A DNA stretch of 64,000 nucleotides from the NCBI RefSeq assembly GCF_009870785.1, contig NZ_WTWX01000013.1, positions 44,336 to 108,335 on the forward strand, in the 5' to 3' direction. Each line of letters begins with the position of its first letter. Within the stretch, counting starts at the first letter, position 1. Below, piece by piece: positions 17,615-26,765 of this stretch. This stretch comes from Paenibacillus sp. An7 (GTDB lineage: Bacteria > Bacillota > Bacilli > Paenibacillales > Paenibacillaceae). The position numbers and the translations under genes are program-made. The notes under the pieces are model-generated. The model was not told the origin of the DNA, searched no databases, and worked only from the letters and a program-made list of their open reading frames with translations.

Positions 17615-19975
17615 TTGGATATAAGGTCATCGATTTCTGTGAAAAAAGTAGCGGCTGCCATGGCGGCTTTTATGCTTGGAGTACATACGCAAGGAGCAAT
17701 TCATAGTGTTTCCGCTGCTTCTGTCGTTGTAACGGAGACAGCAAGTGAGGCGGGAAGTGGTCAATCTTCAATTGTTCTAGACTCAAAACTTCCAAAAGGC
17801 GCAAAAATTTCGTCAGAAAAAGCGTATAACAATGTGATTTCATTGTTTCCTGAACTAAAAAAAGCAACGTTAACATCATCTAATTATGGTGGAGGGAATT
17901 CATACCCGCAGCCAGATTATAAAGTCTGGGATTTGCAATTCCAAATTAGAATGGGTTCATCTTCACATGGATTCAGTGCTACTGTGCATGGTGAGACAGG
18001 AGAAGTCTTGTCTGTGTATTTGCCTGAATATTTGTGGGAGAAACAAGCAGACAGTGATGCTAAACGTATTTCTTATGCAGAATCTGAAGCAATCAGCAAA
18101 GCATTTTTGCATAAAGCCATCAAAGGATTATCTGAGGATGATTATGTTAAATTAGACGCTAGTGGAGGAGATACGATATCTCCGCTTTTTGGTCATGCAC
18201 AGTACTATTTTGTTTATCAACTTCATGTGAATGGACTGCCTACGAGTGAAAATACAGTCTATGTTACCGTACACGACAGCGGGGTTGTGACTAATTATTC
18301 GAGAAACATACCACAGTCCGACTTTCCTTCTCCTAATCCCAAATTGTCTGCACAAGAAGCAAGATCTATATTTGAAAAGAACTTTAATGTAGAGCTATCC
18401 TACATCCCTAATAAATACAGTTACAATAAAAAACATAGCAATTATTATCTTGGTTATTTACCTTCAACAGGAATGGAATCCATTGATGCGAATACAGGAG
18501 AAACTTTTAGCGCATATAATTCCACAGATACAAAAACAGAATATGTTACTGAATCTTTGCCAAATGGAAATGCTTTTGTTCCTGCAAAGAAAGATCTGTC
18601 CGCTGAGGAAGCCCTGCAATTAGTAGAAAACACATTCCCGACTCCTAAGGGGTATCAGGTTTCTGAAAGCCGTTATGAGAAAAGAAGTTACCGGTCTGGA
18701 GAGCCGAGTTGGAATATCTATTGGTCTAAAGAGGATAAGGATGATTCGTATATGTACATGAATGGGATCTCCGCCGAAGTTAACGCAAAGACTGGAGAAA
18801 TTCAAAGTTATGAAATTTACAACCGTAGTATGGATAATGAGACTAAGGTTGATAAAACAGTAGAGAACAAACAGAAAATCACAGCAGAAGCTGCGAAAAA
18901 GCTGGCAATCAATAAAGTTCTTGCACTCGTTCCAAACGCAGCGAAGGAACTAAAACTGAGTACGGTGAGCAATTCCGACACAAGTTATTTCTTTAATTTT
19001 ACTCGTTACTTAAATGGGATTCCTGTGTATGGCGATAATGTGAGCATCTCAATGGACAAAGCAGGAGCAGTGCAGAGCTTTTATTCTCAGTTCTCAGCTG
19101 ATGCTGCCACTATGCCGGCTGCATCTGAACCAGCAGTGACGAAAGAGGCAGCAAAAAAGATTTTCCTTGATCGAACCAAAACGACACTTCAATATGAAGG
19201 ATTTGGCGGGTATTATGGAATTCAAGGAGATAGAGAAGAAAGATCTATTAAGCTTGTGTATCATCCACAATTAAGCGATATTGACTATTACAGCAGTGAA
19301 GCGCTTGATGCTTCTAGTGGCAAATGGAAACTTCTCTATGGAACTACACAGGAAAGCATTGTATCCGATATTGTAGATATTAAAGGGCACTCTGCGGAGT
19401 CTCTATTACAGAAGATGGTCAGCCATGGGGTGTTAACACCGAATGAAGAAGGAAAGATTGAACCGGAACGCACCATTACCAAAGGGGATTGGTATACGTA
19501 TTTAGCAAGAGGGCTTAATCCTGGTGTAGGAAATGACGTATATTATTCAGGAAATGAAGACGATAAGATATTTGCGGATGTGGATATAGACAGTCCTTAT
19601 GCCTCCATATTGAATCTTCTTATTAACCAATCCTGGATTGAAGCGGATCCGGAACAAAAAATATCCCCTGAAAAACAACTTACACGTGGGGAATTAGCTG
19701 AAATGATCATGAGCGTGCTGAAGTACGAGAAACTTTCTAAGTTCTATCAGCAGGGAACAGATCTGGCTGCTGTAGCAGATGCCTCACAGATTACAAACAA
19801 AGGTGCTGCTTCACTAGCGATTAAGCTGGATTTGTTGCCACTCATTGATGGACGCTTCCTGCCAGAACGTTATGTGACGGTTACAGAAGCAGCTCAAGTA
19901 CTTAATCGTCTCGCAGAGCTGCAAGGGAAACTTGATTTTTTCATGAATAGTCAGTCTTTTTATCGTTATTATTAA
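17615..19975 (+). CDS. Exported YcdB/PepSY-type protein with SLH-like C terminus
   Basis: 786-residue secreted protein. Residues 1-35 form a signal peptide ending near SVSAAS. Residues about 40-560 contain repeated YcdB/YcdC-PepSY-like units, each with a paired hydrophobic strand and a turn such as VHGETGEVLSVY, IDANTGETFSAY, VNAKTGEIQSYE and LDASSGKWKLLY. Residues about 588-775 look like three S-layer homology repeats (FADVD...SPYASILNLLINQSWIEA and similar), expected to bind pyruvylated cell-wall polymer. The start is TTG 17615, nine bases after an eight-G ribosome site (17599-17606). Its substrate or partner is unknown; YcdB-type domains are usually linked to protease inhibition or envelope roles. 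Confidence 0.82.
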   Translation: MDIRSSISVKKVAAAMAAFMLGVHTQGAIHSVSAASVVVTETASEAGSGQSSIVLDSKLPKGAKISSEKAYNNVISLFPELKKATLTSSNYGGGNSYPQPDYKVWDLQFQIRMGSSSHGFSATVHGETGEVLSVYLPEYLWEKQADSDAKRISYAESEAISKAFLHKAIKGLSEDDYVKLDASGGDTISPLFGHAQYYFVYQLHVNGLPTSENTVYVTVHDSGVVTNYSRNIPQSDFPSPNPKLSAQEARSIFEKNFNVELSYIPNKYSYNKKHSNYYLGYLPSTGMESIDANTGETFSAYNSTDTKTEYVTESLPNGNAFVPAKKDLSAEEALQLVENTFPTPKGYQVSESRYEKRSYRSGEPSWNIYWSKEDKDDSYMYMNGISAEVNAKTGEIQSYEIYNRSMDNETKVDKTVENKQKITAEAAKKLAINKVLALVPNAAKELKLSTVSNSDTSYFFNFTRYLNGIPVYGDNVSISMDKAGAVQSFYSQFSADAATMPAASEPAVTKEAAKKIFLDRTKTTLQYEGFGGYYGIQGDREERSIKLVYHPQLSDIDYYSSEALDASSGKWKLLYGTTQESIVSDIVDIKGHSAESLLQKMVSHGVLTPNEEGKIEPERTITKGDWYTYLARGLNPGVGNDVYYSGNEDDKIFADVDIDSPYASILNLLINQSWIEADPEQKISPEKQLTRGELAEMIMSVLKYEKLSKFYQQGTDLAAVADASQITNKGAASLAIKLDLLPLIDGRFLPERYVTVTEAAQVLNRLAELQGKLDFFMNSQSFYRYY

Positions 19976-20032
19976 TAAATGGATGTACAGGTACTTATTT
20001 GACTTTACCGGAATAGTTATAATTAGATACAG

Positions 20033-20065
20033 AAAATAGCTTCCTACTAAGGGAGCTATTTTTTT
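20033..20065 (+). terminator. Terminator of the SLH protein gene
   Basis: AAAATAGCTTCC / GGGAGCTATT hairpin and a seven-T run. Confidence 0.88.
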
Positions 20066-20168
20066 CGATGTGGATCGACAAAACTAGAAAAGAGATGCCA
20101 AGAGCGTTTGTGTTACAATATTCCTGCAAAGACTAGAGCCCATTACCCGAAGAGAGGCGGAGACGATC

Positions 20169-21290
20169 TTGAGGAAAAACCGTTTTGGTTTGTTAATCGT
20201 TGTACTGTTCGTCCTTGCGATCATCATTGTGATCCCCCGGGTAGTAGACCTCGATACACTATATGCAGCTTCAACAGAGAAAATAGTTACATCAGAGAGC
20301 ATGCATACCGTACTGACGACAGCTATGCTGAACAGGACAGAAAGTGTGAAGTTTACGTATAAAGGAAAAATCAAAGAGCTCAAGGCTACACTGCAGAAAG
20401 CAATTGAAGAGGCAATGGCAAGCGACCCCTATATTCAATACAATATTAAAAGTTATGCTTATCATTACAAGGGGAACAATGTATCGGCAGAAGTGACGAT
20501 TGATCTGAAATACCGCGAAACCAAAGCCCAAACCGCGTATGTGGAACGAAGAGTGAAAGAGATATTAGAAGAGATTATCATGCCAGAAATGAATTCACAC
20601 GAGAAGGTAGAAGCCATCCATGACTGGATTGTCCTCCATTTGGCTTATGATGTATCCCTGAGAAAATATACGGCTTATGATGGTCTTGCTACAGGCAGTA
20701 CCGTATGTCAGGGTTACTCGTTACTGGCTTATAAGATGTTAAAACAATCGGGAATTAAGAACCAAATTGTAGAGGGGCAAGCAGGGGGCCAACTTCATGC
20801 CTGGAATCTGTTGTTGCTTGATGGCAAATGGTATCATATGGACACCACCTGGGATGATCCAACTCCTAATCAACTAGGGAAAGTGAGTTATAACTATTAC
20901 TTACTCACTGACGAAGAGATGGGAAAAGATCATACGTGGCAGAAACAGTATCCTGCAGCAACATCTCTATACCGTGAAACACTGGCTGTATTGCAGCATA
21001 CTGATATGAATAAGATATCGGCGTATGATCGTTTGTATAACAAACTGGATTATGTACTCTATAATGAAAATAAAATTATACACAGTTCTGCTGATCTGAA
21101 AGGTCTTGTAAAAGGGAGAATAAAAGAAGAACAGAAGGCAGTGCTTTTTCGCTACAGTGGGGAGAAAGCAAGACTCTTAGAGGCCCTTAAGGATTTATAT
21201 AGTCTAGGGCTGAATTCCGTCTCCTACTACGTGTCTGATTTTGAGGATACAGGAGATATGAAAGTAAAGGTCAGCTGGGAGTTGAAATAA
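20169..21290 (+). CDS. Membrane-anchored transglutaminase-like protein
   Basis: 373-residue protein with an N-terminal membrane segment or uncleaved signal (residues about 6-25, LLIVVLFVLAIIIVIP) and a transglutaminase/protease-like core at about 140-260. The catalytic triad is visible: Cys in STVCQGYS, His in QLHAWNLLL and Asp in YHMDTTWDDP. Such bacterial proteins probably cleave or crosslink peptides at the cell surface; the actual activity is unknown. The TTG start follows AGGCGGAG. It lies between the SLH protein and a convergent permease, with its own terminator. Confidence 0.85.
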   Translation: MRKNRFGLLIVVLFVLAIIIVIPRVVDLDTLYAASTEKIVTSESMHTVLTTAMLNRTESVKFTYKGKIKELKATLQKAIEEAMASDPYIQYNIKSYAYHYKGNNVSAEVTIDLKYRETKAQTAYVERRVKEILEEIIMPEMNSHEKVEAIHDWIVLHLAYDVSLRKYTAYDGLATGSTVCQGYSLLAYKMLKQSGIKNQIVEGQAGGQLHAWNLLLLDGKWYHMDTTWDDPTPNQLGKVSYNYYLLTDEEMGKDHTWQKQYPAATSLYRETLAVLQHTDMNKISAYDRLYNKLDYVLYNENKIIHSSADLKGLVKGRIKEEQKAVLFRYSGEKARLLEALKDLYSLGLNSVSYYVSDFEDTGDMKVKVSWELK

Positions 21291-21292
21291 AA

Positions 21293-21360
21293 AAAGCCTG
21301 TTCTACAACAATTGTAAAATGTACCCTTTGTAAAGGACATTTTATTGTAGAACAGGCTTT
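21293..21360. terminator. Long bidirectional terminator
   Basis: Outer arms AAAGCCTGTTCTACAA and TTGTAGAACAGGCTTT with inner ACATTTTA pairing, T runs on both sides, between convergent genes. Confidence 0.9.
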
Positions 21361-21364
21361 ATTA

Positions 21365-22816
21365 TTAAGATTGACCCGTTTCGAAATCACAATCCTCAAG
21401 CGGTATTACTTTTGTTTTATACTTCCATTTATATCCGAACCAGATGATCAGGAAAAGTGGAATAGTGAAGTAAGTTGCGATGATATCAAGCCATCCTAAG
21501 TCAGCTAGATCCAAAGTGAAAATTTGGCCCACAATGACAATCATACATAAAATAAGAGCGAAGATCGGTCCAAATGGAAACCATCTAGCACGGAAAGGCA
21601 AGTCTTTTAAGTCACGTCCTTGAGCGATATAAGCTTTTCTAAAACGATAATGACTAACTGAAATACCAAGCCAGGTAATAAATCCGCACATTCCAGAAGC
21701 GTTCAGAAGCCAAGTATATACCACACCATCTCCAAACATAGATGAAAAGAAAGCCAGCATTCCTACAGCTGCCGTGGCTAAGAGGGCATAGATCGGCACG
21801 CCTTTGCTATTTAGTTTCCCAAAGATACGAGGTGCTTTTCCTTCTTTAGCAAGAGCAAATAATACACGGCTGGATGCGTAAATCCCTGAATTTCCTGCTG
21901 AAAGAACAGAAGTAAGAATAACAGCGTTCATAACCGATGCAGCGAATGCAAAACCTGCTTTTTGAAAAACTAACGTAAATGGACTGACACTAATATTGTC
22001 CAATCCCGATTTCAGCAGATTCGGGTTGGTATATGGTATCACGAGACCGATCACCAGAATCGTCAAGATATAGAAAAGCAAAATACGCCAGAATACTTGA
22101 CGGATGGCACGCGGAACATTTTCACGCGGGTTTTCACTCTCACCCGCTGCAACGCCGATGAGCTCCGTCCCTTGGAATGAGAAACCAGCAGCCATAAATA
22201 CGCCGAGTAGTGCAAAAAATCCTCCATGCATCGGGGCATCTCCGAACGTAAAGTTAGTGAAGCCAATGGCTTCGCCGCCGATGATCCCTACAATCATCAT
22301 GACACCAACGATCAGGAATATAATCACGGTAATAATTTTAATAAGAGCAAACCAATATTCAGATTCTCCATACCCTTTAACAGAGAGGACATTCAGTCCA
22401 ACGATAAGTAATAGGAAAAGTAAACTCCAAAGCGCAGAGTTACTGTCTGGGAACCAATATTTAATGATCAGCGTTGCCGCAGAAAGTTCAGCTGCAATCG
22501 TGATCGCCCAGTTATACCAGAAGTTCCAACCTAGCGCAAACCCAAGCGAAGGATCAACAAACCGGGTAGCATAGGTGCTAAATGAACCTGAGTCAGGCAT
22601 AAATGTGGCCAGTTCTCCTAGGCTCGACATCAAGAAATATACCATAATGCCGACTGCTGCATAGGCAATTAGCGCGCCGCCGGGACCAGAGGTAGCAATG
22701 GCACCGCCACTCGCTAAAAATAGTCCCGTTCCAATGGAACCGCCGAGAGCAATCATAGTCATATGACGGGCTTTAAGCCCTTTTTTCAGGGTGGGTGCTG
22801 GTGAGTCGTGCTGCAT
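21365..22816 (-). CDS. lysP: Amino acid permease, probably lysine-specific
   Basis: 483-residue APC-superfamily transporter with about twelve membrane helices. The N terminus has KARHMTMIALGGSIGTGLFLASGGAI, the family's helix-1 substrate loop, and the consensus GWNFWYNWAITIAAELSAA. Sequence alone places it in the amino acid transporter (AAT) family with LysP, GabP and others. Specificity for lysine is inferred from the lysine riboswitch and terminator directly upstream on the same strand. The gene is convergent with the transglutaminase gene and is transcribed alone. Confidence 0.85.
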   Translation of the reverse strand: MQHDSPAPTLKKGLKARHMTMIALGGSIGTGLFLASGGAIATSGPGGALIAYAAVGIMVYFLMSSLGELATFMPDSGSFSTYATRFVDPSLGFALGWNFWYNWAITIAAELSAATLIIKYWFPDSNSALWSLLFLLLIVGLNVLSVKGYGESEYWFALIKIITVIIFLIVGVMMIVGIIGGEAIGFTNFTFGDAPMHGGFFALLGVFMAAGFSFQGTELIGVAAGESENPRENVPRAIRQVFWRILLFYILTILVIGLVIPYTNPNLLKSGLDNISVSPFTLVFQKAGFAFAASVMNAVILTSVLSAGNSGIYASSRVLFALAKEGKAPRIFGKLNSKGVPIYALLATAAVGMLAFFSSMFGDGVVYTWLLNASGMCGFITWLGISVSHYRFRKAYIAQGRDLKDLPFRARWFPFGPIFALILCMIVIVGQIFTLDLADLGWLDIIATYFTIPLFLIIWFGYKWKYKTKVIPLEDCDFETGQS

Positions 22817-22854
22817 GTTCTAAATACACTCCTTCGATTTGAGTCAAACAATAC

Positions 22855-22884
22855 AAAAAGACCGCGGGCAGGCACCGGCGGTCT
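22855..22884 (-). terminator. Expression-platform terminator of the lysine riboswitch
   Basis: On the minus strand AGACCGC pairs with GCGGTCT, followed by TTTTTG. It lies between the aptamer and the permease start, so lysine binding would favour termination. Confidence 0.8.
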
Positions 22885-22922
22885 ATATCATGAATTCGGC
22901 ACCATACGTTACTTTGTTAAAT

Positions 22923-23131
22923 GTGAAGATAGCTCAACATAGCTGTTCCCTTTCGCAAAGAGAATCATGCTATGACAGTTCTGTCCCTTTCGGATAACAG
23001 CCCCAACCTGGAGTATATTTCAATAGAGCATTACTCGCAGATTTCGGCAAATACGCCTTTCAGCCCGGATGCTAGCGGCAGCTCATATGCCTCTCCTGGT
23101 TTACTGATCGTATTCGCGACCTCTACCTCAC
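22923..23131 (-). promoter_or_regulatory. Lysine riboswitch (L-box)
   Basis: Minus-strand RNA from 23131 to 22923. Conserved features of the lysine aptamer are present in order: GTGAGGTAGAGGTCGCG at the 5' side, the segment TGAAAGGCGTATTTGCCGAA at 23062-23043, a TTGGGGCTGTTATCC arm, and the closing strand GAGCTATCTTCAC, which pairs with the 5' GTGAGGTAG to form P1. The 453-base gap 22817-23269 consists mainly of this aptamer and its terminator. A promoter should lie between 23131 and 23269; TTGATT-like and AT-rich sequence is present but I do not assign it. Confidence 0.9.
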
Positions 23132-23269
23132 CTGATAACTTACGTATGATGAGGTGTATCTTAATTATTTGATTGTTCATAACTCTTATTTAAAACAGAT
23201 TCTAGTATAAAGGAAGGATACTTCTAAATCAATGGTATAAAATGCCTTTAATGTGAGCTAAGTGTGAAA

Positions 23270-24406
23270 TTAGTTTTTATTACGACCGGCCATTTGCTGC
23301 CAGATCGTTCCCGCAGCTTCTTCACCAGATTCAATACGTTCAAGAGCCATTCTCGCTTGAAGACTGACTTCAAATTCAGGATCTTCTACTGCTTCTTGGA
23401 GGGCTTCTTTCGCGTCCTCGGTTCCTACTTCATAAAGAAAACGCGCAGCCCGCCAGCGAACAAGTTTGCTGCTGTCTTTGAGAGCTGGAATCATGACAGG
23501 TGTGGCAGCCGCATCCCCAATATCAGACAGCGTATCTCCAGCAGTCCGGCGAACGGCAGGCGATTTATCTTGCATTGCTTCATATAATAGTTCCTGTGCT
23601 TCCGGTGTCTTTAGGTCACCAAGATAGATGATCGCAAGGCGGCGAATTTGCATTTTTTCATCCTGCAGGGCTGTATGGATCATCTCGATTCGTTCTGAAG
23701 AGGGCTCCATTTGATCTAAAGCTGCATAGCGAACACGCCAGTCTCCATTTTGTAGCGCTGCCTTTACTTCATCGTCCGTAAGATCACGGCGCTGCTCTAT
23801 AAATTCATCTTGATTGGCACCGTGAGCAATGGCTTGATCAATGACTTTAATGAGTCGTTCCTGTGGAAATGCAGCTTCAAGTTCTTGTTCTACTTCCCGA
23901 GCAATATCAGGCAGTTCGCCATAGCGTACTCCGTAATCAGTTAGTTTACGTTCTTTAATGAGAGTGCTAGAAGCGACTTCAGTGACAGCTTTGACAAAAC
24001 GATCAGACAAAGAGATACGTTCTTCTTGAGAGCCTGATTTCACCCGAATTTGCATTGGAATGCCCCGGAAGAATTGGACAAACACCTCAGCTTCACCAAA
24101 ATGTTCACCGGTAGCGTCTTCGGGCTGGGTCCAGTTTAATTCAGCGCTTTCTTGACCGAGTTTGTTTTGAACTTCTCCAAGAATTTCAGACCAATCTGCA
24201 TTTCCTTTGCGGTCAAGTGCTACAAAACCTGCGGTGTGGAACACACTTTTGACTCCATCTATATGAAGCATTTGACGAATAAAAGCAGGAGCAGAGCGTT
24301 CATTATCGAGCGTATATGTTTTTCGAATTCCCGCCTCAAGTTGTTCATTGAGGTGAAGCATCATCGTATTTGGACTAGGCGTAGGTTCAATAGATATAAT
24401 TTTCAT
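23270..24406 (-). CDS. cvfC: Conserved virulence factor C family protein (Nfu_N plus HEAT repeats)
   Basis: 378-residue cytoplasmic protein. Residues 1-90 (IISIEPTPSPNTMMLHLN...GVKSVFHTAGFVALDRKGNADW) form an Nfu/NifU N-terminal scaffold-like domain. Residues about 200-370 are HEAT-like helical repeats with the recurring pattern D-x-x-x-x-V-R-x-x-A (for example WRVRYAALDQM, MQIRRLAIIYLGDL, PAVRRTAGDTLSDI, LVRWRAARFLYEV). This layout matches CvfC of Staphylococcus aureus and its Bacillus homologues. The C-terminal Nfu domain with its CXXC cluster site is absent, so it is not an ordinary Fe-S scaffold. Function in non-pathogens is unknown. Confidence 0.83.
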   Translation of the reverse strand: MKIISIEPTPSPNTMMLHLNEQLEAGIRKTYTLDNERSAPAFIRQMLHIDGVKSVFHTAGFVALDRKGNADWSEILGEVQNKLGQESAELNWTQPEDATGEHFGEAEVFVQFFRGIPMQIRVKSGSQEERISLSDRFVKAVTEVASSTLIKERKLTDYGVRYGELPDIAREVEQELEAAFPQERLIKVIDQAIAHGANQDEFIEQRRDLTDDEVKAALQNGDWRVRYAALDQMEPSSERIEMIHTALQDEKMQIRRLAIIYLGDLKTPEAQELLYEAMQDKSPAVRRTAGDTLSDIGDAAATPVMIPALKDSSKLVRWRAARFLYEVGTEDAKEALQEAVEDPEFEVSLQARMALERIESGEEAAGTIWQQMAGRNKN

Positions 24407-24671
24407 AAGTTCAAATTACCTCCGTTCATATATAAAAAATGATATTAAGCTATTAAGAATCTCACTTAATTGTACATGAGGATTGAAATAAATCCAAAAA
24501 CTATGTATTCCTATGGTAAATTGAGAAACTTCATCATATTTATGCTATAATATGTTGCCATACGGGTAAATGCGGCTTAATGGCTGATGTATGCTCATTA
24601 GGCATGCATAGAACCTTACGATTCAATTAAGAAATAAATTTAATTTCATATAAAAGGATGGGATTTCTAAC

Positions 24672-26297
24672 ATGATTAGTACAAGCGGCATAACACTCCG
24701 CTACGGAAAGCGTGCACTATTTGAGGATGTAAACATTAAGTTTACACCAGGTAACTGTTATGGTCTAATTGGAGCAAATGGAGCAGGTAAATCTACATTT
24801 CTGAAAATTTTGTCCGGTGAGATTGAACCAAACCAAGGCGAAGTACACATGACTCCGGGTGAGCGCATGGCCGTACTGAAACAGAACCATTACGAATATG
24901 ACCAGTATCCAGTGTTGGAGACCGTAATTATGGGTCACACGAAACTCTACGGGATTATGAAAGAAAAAGAAGCACTGTATGCTAAATCTGACTTCACAGA
25001 AGAAGATGGACTTCGTGCAGGAGAGCTTGAAGGCGAATTCGCTGAGCTGAACGGCTGGGATGCTGAGCCGGATGCTGCTGCACTTCTGATCGGTCTAGGT
25101 ATTCCTCGTGAAATGCACGATAGCAAAATGGCTGAACTGAGAGGTAATGAAAAAGTACGTGTTCTCCTAGCGCAAGCTTTGTTCGGTAATCCGAATAACC
25201 TTTTGCTCGATGAGCCTACCAACTATTTGGATCTGGAATCCATTCAGTGGCTCGAGAACTTCCTTATGGATTATGAAGGTACTGTTATTGTTGTATCCCA
25301 TGACCGTCACTTCTTGAATAAAGTATGTACGCATATTGCTGATATTGACTTTGGTAAAATCCAGCTGTACGTAGGTAACTATGACTTCTGGTATGAATCA
25401 AGTCAGCTCGCACTTGCTTTGCAGCGTGATGCGAACAAGAAAAAAGAAGATAAAATGAAAGAACTTCAAGCGTTTATTCAACGTTTCTCAGCGAACGCTT
25501 CGAAATCAAAACAAGCAACTTCTCGTAAAAAACAATTGGAGAAGATCCAATTAGATGATATTCGCCCGTCCAACCGGAAATATCCGTTTATTAACTTCAA
25601 ACCAGAACGCGAAGCTGGAAAGCAGTTGCTTACTGTGGATCGTCTTGTGAAAACGGTAGAAGGCGAGAAAGTAATTAATGATCTGAGCTTTGTTGTGAAC
25701 AAAGGAGATAAAATTGCTTTTGTTGGGCCTAACACTTTGCCAAAAACGACATTGTTTGAAGTACTAATGAACGAAACAGAAGCTGATTCAGGTGAATATG
25801 CATGGGGTGTTACGACAACTCAAGCTTACTTCCCGAAAGACAACTCCAAATATTTTGAAGGTGTCGATATGAATTTGGTAGAGTGGTTGCGTCAATTCTC
25901 TAAAGATCAGGAAGAAACATTCTTGCGCGGATTCTTGGGACGTATGCTGTTCTCCGGAGAAGAAGCACTTAAGAAAGCAAGTGTACTTTCCGGGGGAGAA
26001 AAAGTTCGTTGTATGCTTTCCAAAATGATGCTCAACGGTGCCAATGTACTGATTTTGGATGAGCCGACGAATCACCTTGACCTTGAATCCATCACAGCAC
26101 TGAATAATGGCTTGATTGATTTCGATGGTACGATTTTATTTACTTCCCATGACCATCAGTTCATTCAAACTATCGCGAATCGTATCATTGAAATTACACC
26201 AAATGGCGTAATTGATCGTACAATGAGTTATGATGAGTATCTTGATAGTGAAGAAGTAAAACAGCTTCGTGCTCAAATGTACCCAGCAGAAGTGTAA
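24672..26297 (+). CDS. ABC-F family ATPase (YkpA/YbiT-like)
   Basis: 541-residue soluble protein with two ABC ATPase domains and no membrane segment, the ABC-F type that acts on ribosomes. Domain 1 has Walker A GANGAGKST (residues 35-42 region) and Walker B LLLDEPTN; the linker at about 250-300 is charged. Domain 2 has Walker B LILDEPTN and signature LSGGEKVR. Two motifs are degenerate: the domain 1 signature reads LRGNEKVR and the domain 2 Walker A reads GPNTLPKTT (from residue 353). Both belong to the same composite ATP site. The length and layout fit B. subtilis YkpA. Which ribosomal defect it relieves cannot be read here. Confidence 0.92.
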   Translation: MISTSGITLRYGKRALFEDVNIKFTPGNCYGLIGANGAGKSTFLKILSGEIEPNQGEVHMTPGERMAVLKQNHYEYDQYPVLETVIMGHTKLYGIMKEKEALYAKSDFTEEDGLRAGELEGEFAELNGWDAEPDAAALLIGLGIPREMHDSKMAELRGNEKVRVLLAQALFGNPNNLLLDEPTNYLDLESIQWLENFLMDYEGTVIVVSHDRHFLNKVCTHIADIDFGKIQLYVGNYDFWYESSQLALALQRDANKKKEDKMKELQAFIQRFSANASKSKQATSRKKQLEKIQLDDIRPSNRKYPFINFKPEREAGKQLLTVDRLVKTVEGEKVINDLSFVVNKGDKIAFVGPNTLPKTTLFEVLMNETEADSGEYAWGVTTTQAYFPKDNSKYFEGVDMNLVEWLRQFSKDQEETFLRGFLGRMLFSGEEALKKASVLSGGEKVRCMLSKMMLNGANVLILDEPTNHLDLESITALNNGLIDFDGTILFTSHDHQFIQTIANRIIEITPNGVIDRTMSYDEYLDSEEVKQLRAQMYPAEV

Positions 26298-26321
26298 GTC
26301 TAGCTTAGCTGTATATAATAC

Positions 26322-26360
26322 AAAAAGTCCGTATCTCTAATGAAGAGATACGGACTTTTT
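26322..26360. terminator. Bidirectional terminator after the ABC-F gene
   Basis: AAAAAGTCCGTATCTC / GAGATACGGACTTTTT, perfect 16-base arms with T runs on both strands. Confidence 0.94.
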
Positions 26361-26382
26361 TAGGCTGTTAACAGAGAACCTT

Positions 26383-26568
26383 TTATGAACCGCCAGTACG
26401 ACGGCGTTGGTTATTTGGTTTTTTGTTATTTTGACTGACCAATTTTTTGGTTCCTGCGCTTTGAAATCCACCACGATTTCCGGAAGAAGCTTGTTCTTTC
26501 TTCTGTGCCAGCTTTTGTTTAATCGCATCGGCCAGGCTTATTTTGCGCTGTTCTTGATCTTCGCTCAT
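26383..26568 (-). CDS. Small basic, probably disordered protein
   Basis: 61-residue protein starting at ATG 26568, nine bases after AGGAGG; an ATG at 26577 immediately abuts that site and is unlikely. Composition is dominated by Lys, Arg, Gln, Asn and Ser; residues 1-30 may form a charged helix (ISLADAIKQKLAQKKEQ) and the rest (GNRGGFQSAGTKKLVSQNNKKPNNQRRRTGGS) looks disordered and nucleic-acid-like. I do not recognise the family. A good ribosome site and a shared terminator support it as a real gene. Confidence 0.65.
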   Translation of the reverse strand: MSEDQEQRKISLADAIKQKLAQKKEQASSGNRGGFQSAGTKKLVSQNNKKPNNQRRRTGGS

Positions 26569-26765
26569 ACGATACATCCTCCTAAGAGATGTTTAGATTA
26601 CTTATCTGATATCCATTTCATTTTATACGTTTTTAAATACGGGAACAAGGGAAAGAATAGTTAAAGTGGGTTCGAAGGAAAGTGAAGGATAGTTGCACTA
26701 ATGAAAAAAAGTTTATCTAATCATACAGCCCTGCTATAAAGCAACAATTTTTCACACTGACTACA

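Noticed and set aside
17458..17706. 82-codon frame starting ATG 17458
   Set aside because: It overlaps the start of the exported SLH protein in another frame, has no clear ribosome site and no recognisable protein features.
22972..23172. 66-codon forward frame
   Set aside because: It lies within the minus-strand lysine riboswitch aptamer, whose conserved RNA elements explain the sequence better.
26700..26738. 12-codon leader peptide before the CDF gene
   Set aside because: A short ATG frame with a distant AAGGAT; too short to support, though noted with the leader structure.
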